8,303 bases of DNA from an uncultured Treponema sp. (lineage in GTDB: Bacteria; Spirochaetota; Spirochaetia; Treponematales; Treponemataceae), in contig CAJOPO010000476.1 of the NCBI GenBank assembly GCA_905236315.1, forward strand, positions 1 to 8,303, given 5' to 3'. The notes under the pieces were generated by a model. That model saw only the letters and a program-made list of their open reading frames with translations. It was not told the origin of the DNA and searched no databases. The first letter of the stretch is position 1; each line of letters opens with the position of its first letter. The translations under genes and the position numbers were made by a program. Below, piece by piece: positions 5,549 to 8,303 of this stretch.

Positions 5549-6953
5549 AAAGCGTATACTCTTCTTTTGTATCTTGCTTTCTCTTTTATGCCCCCTATAT
5601 GCAGAGGGAATAGAAAACACTTTTAAGCAGCGCATAGAATGGTCATCTTCTGAAGGAGCATATCAGTATAAGCTAGAAGTGGCAGCAGAAGATTCAGAAA
5701 ACTCTAACTTTTACACTACAGAAAACAACTTTTATGAATTACACCTTTTAGCAGGAAAGTATAAATATAGAGTATATGTCTATGACTTTTTAGGGCAAGA
5801 GTCTGCGCGCAGTGAATGGAGCCACTTTATTGTAAATAAGGCTAGTGTGCCACAGATAAAGAATTTACCCAGTGCTATAAAGCTACCTGCAAACAGTACA
5901 TATTTAGTTCTTGAACTTGATATAGAAGATGTAGCGGCAGCAGCCCTTGCAGAACTTATAAACACCAAAGACTCTTCTGCAACGAGGGGAGCTTTAGTTG
6001 TAGCACACCCTAAAAATGCGGACAAAGATTTTGATAGGGAAGGCTCTGAAGTCTTAAGTGCAAAAGAAGTGGTATTCCATGAAATAGAGCCTGGAACATA
6101 TAGTCTACGCATTACAAATCCCAGCGGGCTTAGCGCAACATCTGCTGTTATAGAAATACAAGAAGCAGAGCCTCCTATGGAAGTGGTTCAAATTGATGAA
6201 GTGCCAGAAGAATATTATTCTGCTATAGTTCCTCCAAAAGAAGAACAAAAGGAAGAAGAACCTAAAGAACCACCTGTAGAGGAAGAGCCTGAACCTATAA
6301 AAGAAGAACCAAAAGTTATAGCGGAGGCGGAACCTGTTCAGCCTGTGGTAAAAGAGGAGCCTAAAGAGGAGCCTAAAAAGGAACCGCCAAAAGAAGAGCC
6401 TAAAAATGAAGAAAAAAAATATTTAGAATTGAATTTTCTTGCAGGCGGGGGTATAATATGGAGTCCGTACAGTGGAAATATAATAAAGGACCACAGCGAT
6501 TCTATTATATTACCTTCTCTTGATATAAATATGGCTTGGTTACCATTTAGGTTCGGAGAAAATCAAAAATTAGGCTTTGAATTAAATGGGATTGGTACTA
6601 TAATGGGTAAGAACGCTACTCTTTATACAGAAGATTTGTATCTTGCTTTAATGCAACTTTCGATATTATATAGGCATAGAATATTTTTGGATAACCTATA
6701 TATTTCTTTAAAATTAGGCGGTGGGGTAGCGTTTTTTTATCAATACGTAGAGTATTTATCGTACTATAATAATAGAGGGCAAACACAAAAAACAACTTTT
6801 TTATTGCCCTCTGCTACTGTAGGAACCTCTATGTACTGGCTACCTGCAGAACATATTGCTTTGGAAGTGGGAGTTAGTTTCTCTCATGTCTTTAATAAGA
6901 CTATAAGGATGGGGCTTTTAAATCCCTATATTTGCTTAGGGTTAAGATTTTAG
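5538..6953 (+). CDS. Exported Fn3-like / Pro-Glu linker / C-terminal beta-barrel protein
   Basis: A 471-residue protein with a signal peptide (basic MATKKR, hydrophobic core to about 20, likely cleavage after LYA at 22). Residues about 29-99 form one beta-sandwich repeat like those of the preceding gene (RIEW at 32-35, GKYKYRVY at 73-80). Residues 104-207 form a second beta-rich domain ending in GTYSLRITN (186-194). Residues about 226-294 are a low-complexity Pro/Glu/Lys linker with repeated EEPK-type units. The C-terminal 177 residues alternate aromatic and hydrophobic strands with Gly-rich turns and end in GLRF, a terminal Phe typical of outer-membrane barrels assembled by BAM. I infer a small barrel in the outer membrane, with the linker and Fn3-like domains in the periplasm. 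AGGA at 5527-5530 is seven bases from the start. The gene overlaps the previous one by 11 bases, consistent with coupled translation. The linker resembles that of TonB, but the domain order does not. Exact function unknown. Confidence 0.92.
   Translation: MATKKRILFFCILLSLLCPLYAEGIENTFKQRIEWSSSEGAYQYKLEVAAEDSENSNFYTTENNFYELHLLAGKYKYRVYVYDFLGQESARSEWSHFIVNKASVPQIKNLPSAIKLPANSTYLVLELDIEDVAAAALAELINTKDSSATRGALVVAHPKNADKDFDREGSEVLSAKEVVFHEIEPGTYSLRITNPSGLSATSAVIEIQEAEPPMEVVQIDEVPEEYYSAIVPPKEEQKEEEPKEPPVEEEPEPIKEEPKVIAEAEPVQPVVKEEPKEEPKKEPPKEEPKNEEKKYLELNFLAGGGIIWSPYSGNIIKDHSDSIILPSLDINMAWLPFRFGENQKLGFELNGIGTIMGKNATLYTEDLYLALMQLSILYRHRIFLDNLYISLKLGGGVAFFYQYVEYLSYYNNRGQTQKTTFLLPSATVGTSMYWLPAEHIALEVGVSFSHVFNKTIRMGLLNPYICLGLRF
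6213..6419 (+). repeat. Low-complexity repeat encoding the Pro/Glu/Lys linker
   Basis: This purine-rich coding stretch repeats GAAGAACCTAAA-like units. The 12-mer AAAGAGGAGCCT occurs in perfect tandem at 6351-6362 and 6363-6374, with a degenerate third copy directly after. Because 12 is a multiple of three, gain or loss of units would keep the frame and change only linker length between the periplasmic domains and the barrel. Confidence 0.7.
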
Positions 6954-6962
6954 GACTAAAAA

Positions 6963-8303
6963 ATGCAAAAGATTTTCTATAAAATATTTATTTTTTTCCT
7001 CATTTGCACAGTAATCCTTTCCTGTTCTGATATTTTAAATCTTGACGTAGAAGAAACACTAGACACAAACGTTTCTGCGTCTTACACATTTTTTGAAACT
7101 GACCCAGAAAGCAATTCTTCTACTACAAAAATAGAACTGCTAGTGCCTATAAGTGCTTCTCGTTCCGCAACTACCCTCTTTGACAGTAACTATCTTCCAA
7201 ACTTTCCTAAATATAACAATGGCTATGAAATAACAGGCTGGAAGTATTACAAAAATCCTCTAAACAACAGCACCACAGTGCCACAGAACATCATACTAGA
7301 CGAGCAAGGCTATGTACTACAAGTAACGGTAACGCCAGAGCCTGCATACTTTATTGCAGAATGGCAAATGCCTTACACAGTAAATCACTACCTACAGAAT
7401 GTAGAAAAAACAGGTTCAACCTATGGTTATACGCTAGATAAAACAGAAAAACTTTATGGCAACGTGGGAGATGAAACAACAGCGGCTGCTTACACTTATG
7501 AAGGCTTTACAGCACAAGACTTTGAGCAAGAAAGCATAACGTCATCTACCATTATAAATATTTACTATGACCGCAATACCATAACCTACACCTTTGACCT
7601 TGACAGTGGCACAACATCAACCACACTAGATAACAATACCTTAGTCGGACGCTACGGAGAATCCTTTAGTATAACAACTCCAGTACGTACAGATTATTAC
7701 TTTATGGGTTGGGAGCCAGACCTGCCTAGCACCTTTGGCTCGGAAGATGCTACATTTACGGCACTGTGGACGGACGTACCTTTTAGTATTACATTTAATG
7801 CTAACGACGGAACAGGCACGATGAGTGCTATGACCTTAAAATACAAAGAAACTGACAATCTTACAGCAAACGCCTTTACACGTACAGGCTATACTTTTCA
7901 GGGCTGGGCTACAAGCGCAAGTGCTACTACCGTAGAATATGGCGACAAAGCCTCATACACTATGGGCAGTGAGAATGTAATTCTATACGCAGTCTGGAAG
8001 GCTAATACATATACCGTAACCTTTGATGCAAATGGTGGCTCTGGTACTCATATACAGAGTTTTACTTATGATGAAGAGCAAACTCTTGATACAAATACAT
8101 TTATAACATATACAGGCTACACCTTTACAGGCTGGAAAAATGACAGTACAGGAACTAGTTATGCTGATGGAGAAAATGTAGTTAACCTATCTTCTACAAG
8201 TGGTGGTAATGTAACGCTAAAAGCCCAATGGACGAAAATCTCATATACAGTGGAGTTTGACGCTAACGGTGGAAGCGGTTCAATGAATCCGCAAACTTAT
8301 ATA
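6963..8303 (+). CDS. Lipoprotein with MucBP-like segment and InlB B-repeats (3' end outside window)
   Basis: The first 447 codons of an open gene that runs off the right edge. It starts at ATG 6963, with AGGA at 6952-6955 seven bases upstream, and lies nine bases after the previous stop. The N-terminus (MQKIFYKIF, then a hydrophobic run) ends in the lipobox ILSC with Cys21 as the lipidation site, followed by SD. Residues about 77-135 look like a divergent B-repeat (GYEITGW, then AEW). Residues 137-206 resemble a mucin-binding (MucBP-like) segment (YTVNHYLQN, then INIYYDRN). Listeria-Bacteroides B-repeats follow at about 207-271, 272-347, 348-425 and from 426 onward (truncated), with the hallmarks VTFDANGG, GYTFTGW and LYAVW or LKAQW. 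Such proteins are usually surface or periplasmic adhesin-like factors. Whether it faces outward or the periplasm cannot be seen. Family assignment is firm; function and full length are unknown. Confidence 0.92.
   Translation, partial: MQKIFYKIFIFFLICTVILSCSDILNLDVEETLDTNVSASYTFFETDPESNSSTTKIELLVPISASRSATTLFDSNYLPNFPKYNNGYEITGWKYYKNPLNNSTTVPQNIILDEQGYVLQVTVTPEPAYFIAEWQMPYTVNHYLQNVEKTGSTYGYTLDKTEKLYGNVGDETTAAAYTYEGFTAQDFEQESITSSTIINIYYDRNTITYTFDLDSGTTSTTLDNNTLVGRYGESFSITTPVRTDYYFMGWEPDLPSTFGSEDATFTALWTDVPFSITFNANDGTGTMSAMTLKYKETDNLTANAFTRTGYTFQGWATSASATTVEYGDKASYTMGSENVILYAVWKANTYTVTFDANGGSGTHIQSFTYDEEQTLDTNTFITYTGYTFTGWKNDSTGTSYADGENVVNLSSTSGGNVTLKAQWTKISYTVEFDANGGSGSMNPQTYI

Noticed and set aside
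5538..6953. TonB-like energy transducer
   Set aside because: The Pro/Glu/Lys linker is reminiscent of TonB, but the N-terminus looks like a cleavable signal peptide and the C-terminus is a strand-rich barrel ending in Phe, not a TonB C-terminal domain.

Overview
The window is AT-rich and carries one strand-consistent block of four genes on the + strand, preceded by about 400 bases of repeat-rich non-coding DNA. The combination of a membrane class III adenylate cyclase, a membrane-anchored FecR-domain protein with many fibronectin-type-III-like repeats, an exported beta-barrel protein and a lipoprotein with Listeria-Bacteroides repeats suggests a spirochaete, most likely Treponema (perhaps a gut or oral host-associated lineage). 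That assignment is inference from gene content and style; no rRNA or other taxonomic marker is present.

Bases 1-399 contain no credible gene. They hold a 26-bp perfect palindrome (24-49) with an outer pairing arm, a pyrimidine-rich direct repeat in two copies (about 98-147 and 261-298), and between those copies a five-unit array with an exact 22-bp period in which most units encode a small hairpin. An AT-rich stretch at about 330-390 is the likely promoter region for the genes that follow.

From 400 to the right edge the genes are packed like one operon. First is a 796-residue adenylate cyclase (cytoplasmic tail, membrane segment, extracytoplasmic sensor, membrane segment, HAMP, catalytic domain with all key residues). 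Its 3' end overlaps by 38 bases the start of a 931-residue FecR/Fn3-like protein anchored in the inner membrane. That gene overlaps by 11 bases a 471-residue exported protein with Fn3-like domains, a Pro/Glu/Lys-rich linker and a C-terminal beta-barrel. Nine bases further on starts a lipoprotein with a MucBP-like segment and InlB-type B-repeats, which runs off the right edge.

The layout suggests an envelope-spanning set: a cAMP-producing receptor and a periplasmic beta-repeat scaffold in the inner membrane, a periplasm-to-outer-membrane protein sharing the same repeat family, and a lipid-anchored repeat protein. The tight overlaps imply co-expression. Physical or signalling coupling between the products is a hypothesis. 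It is the most interesting possibility in this window, together with the upstream hairpin array.
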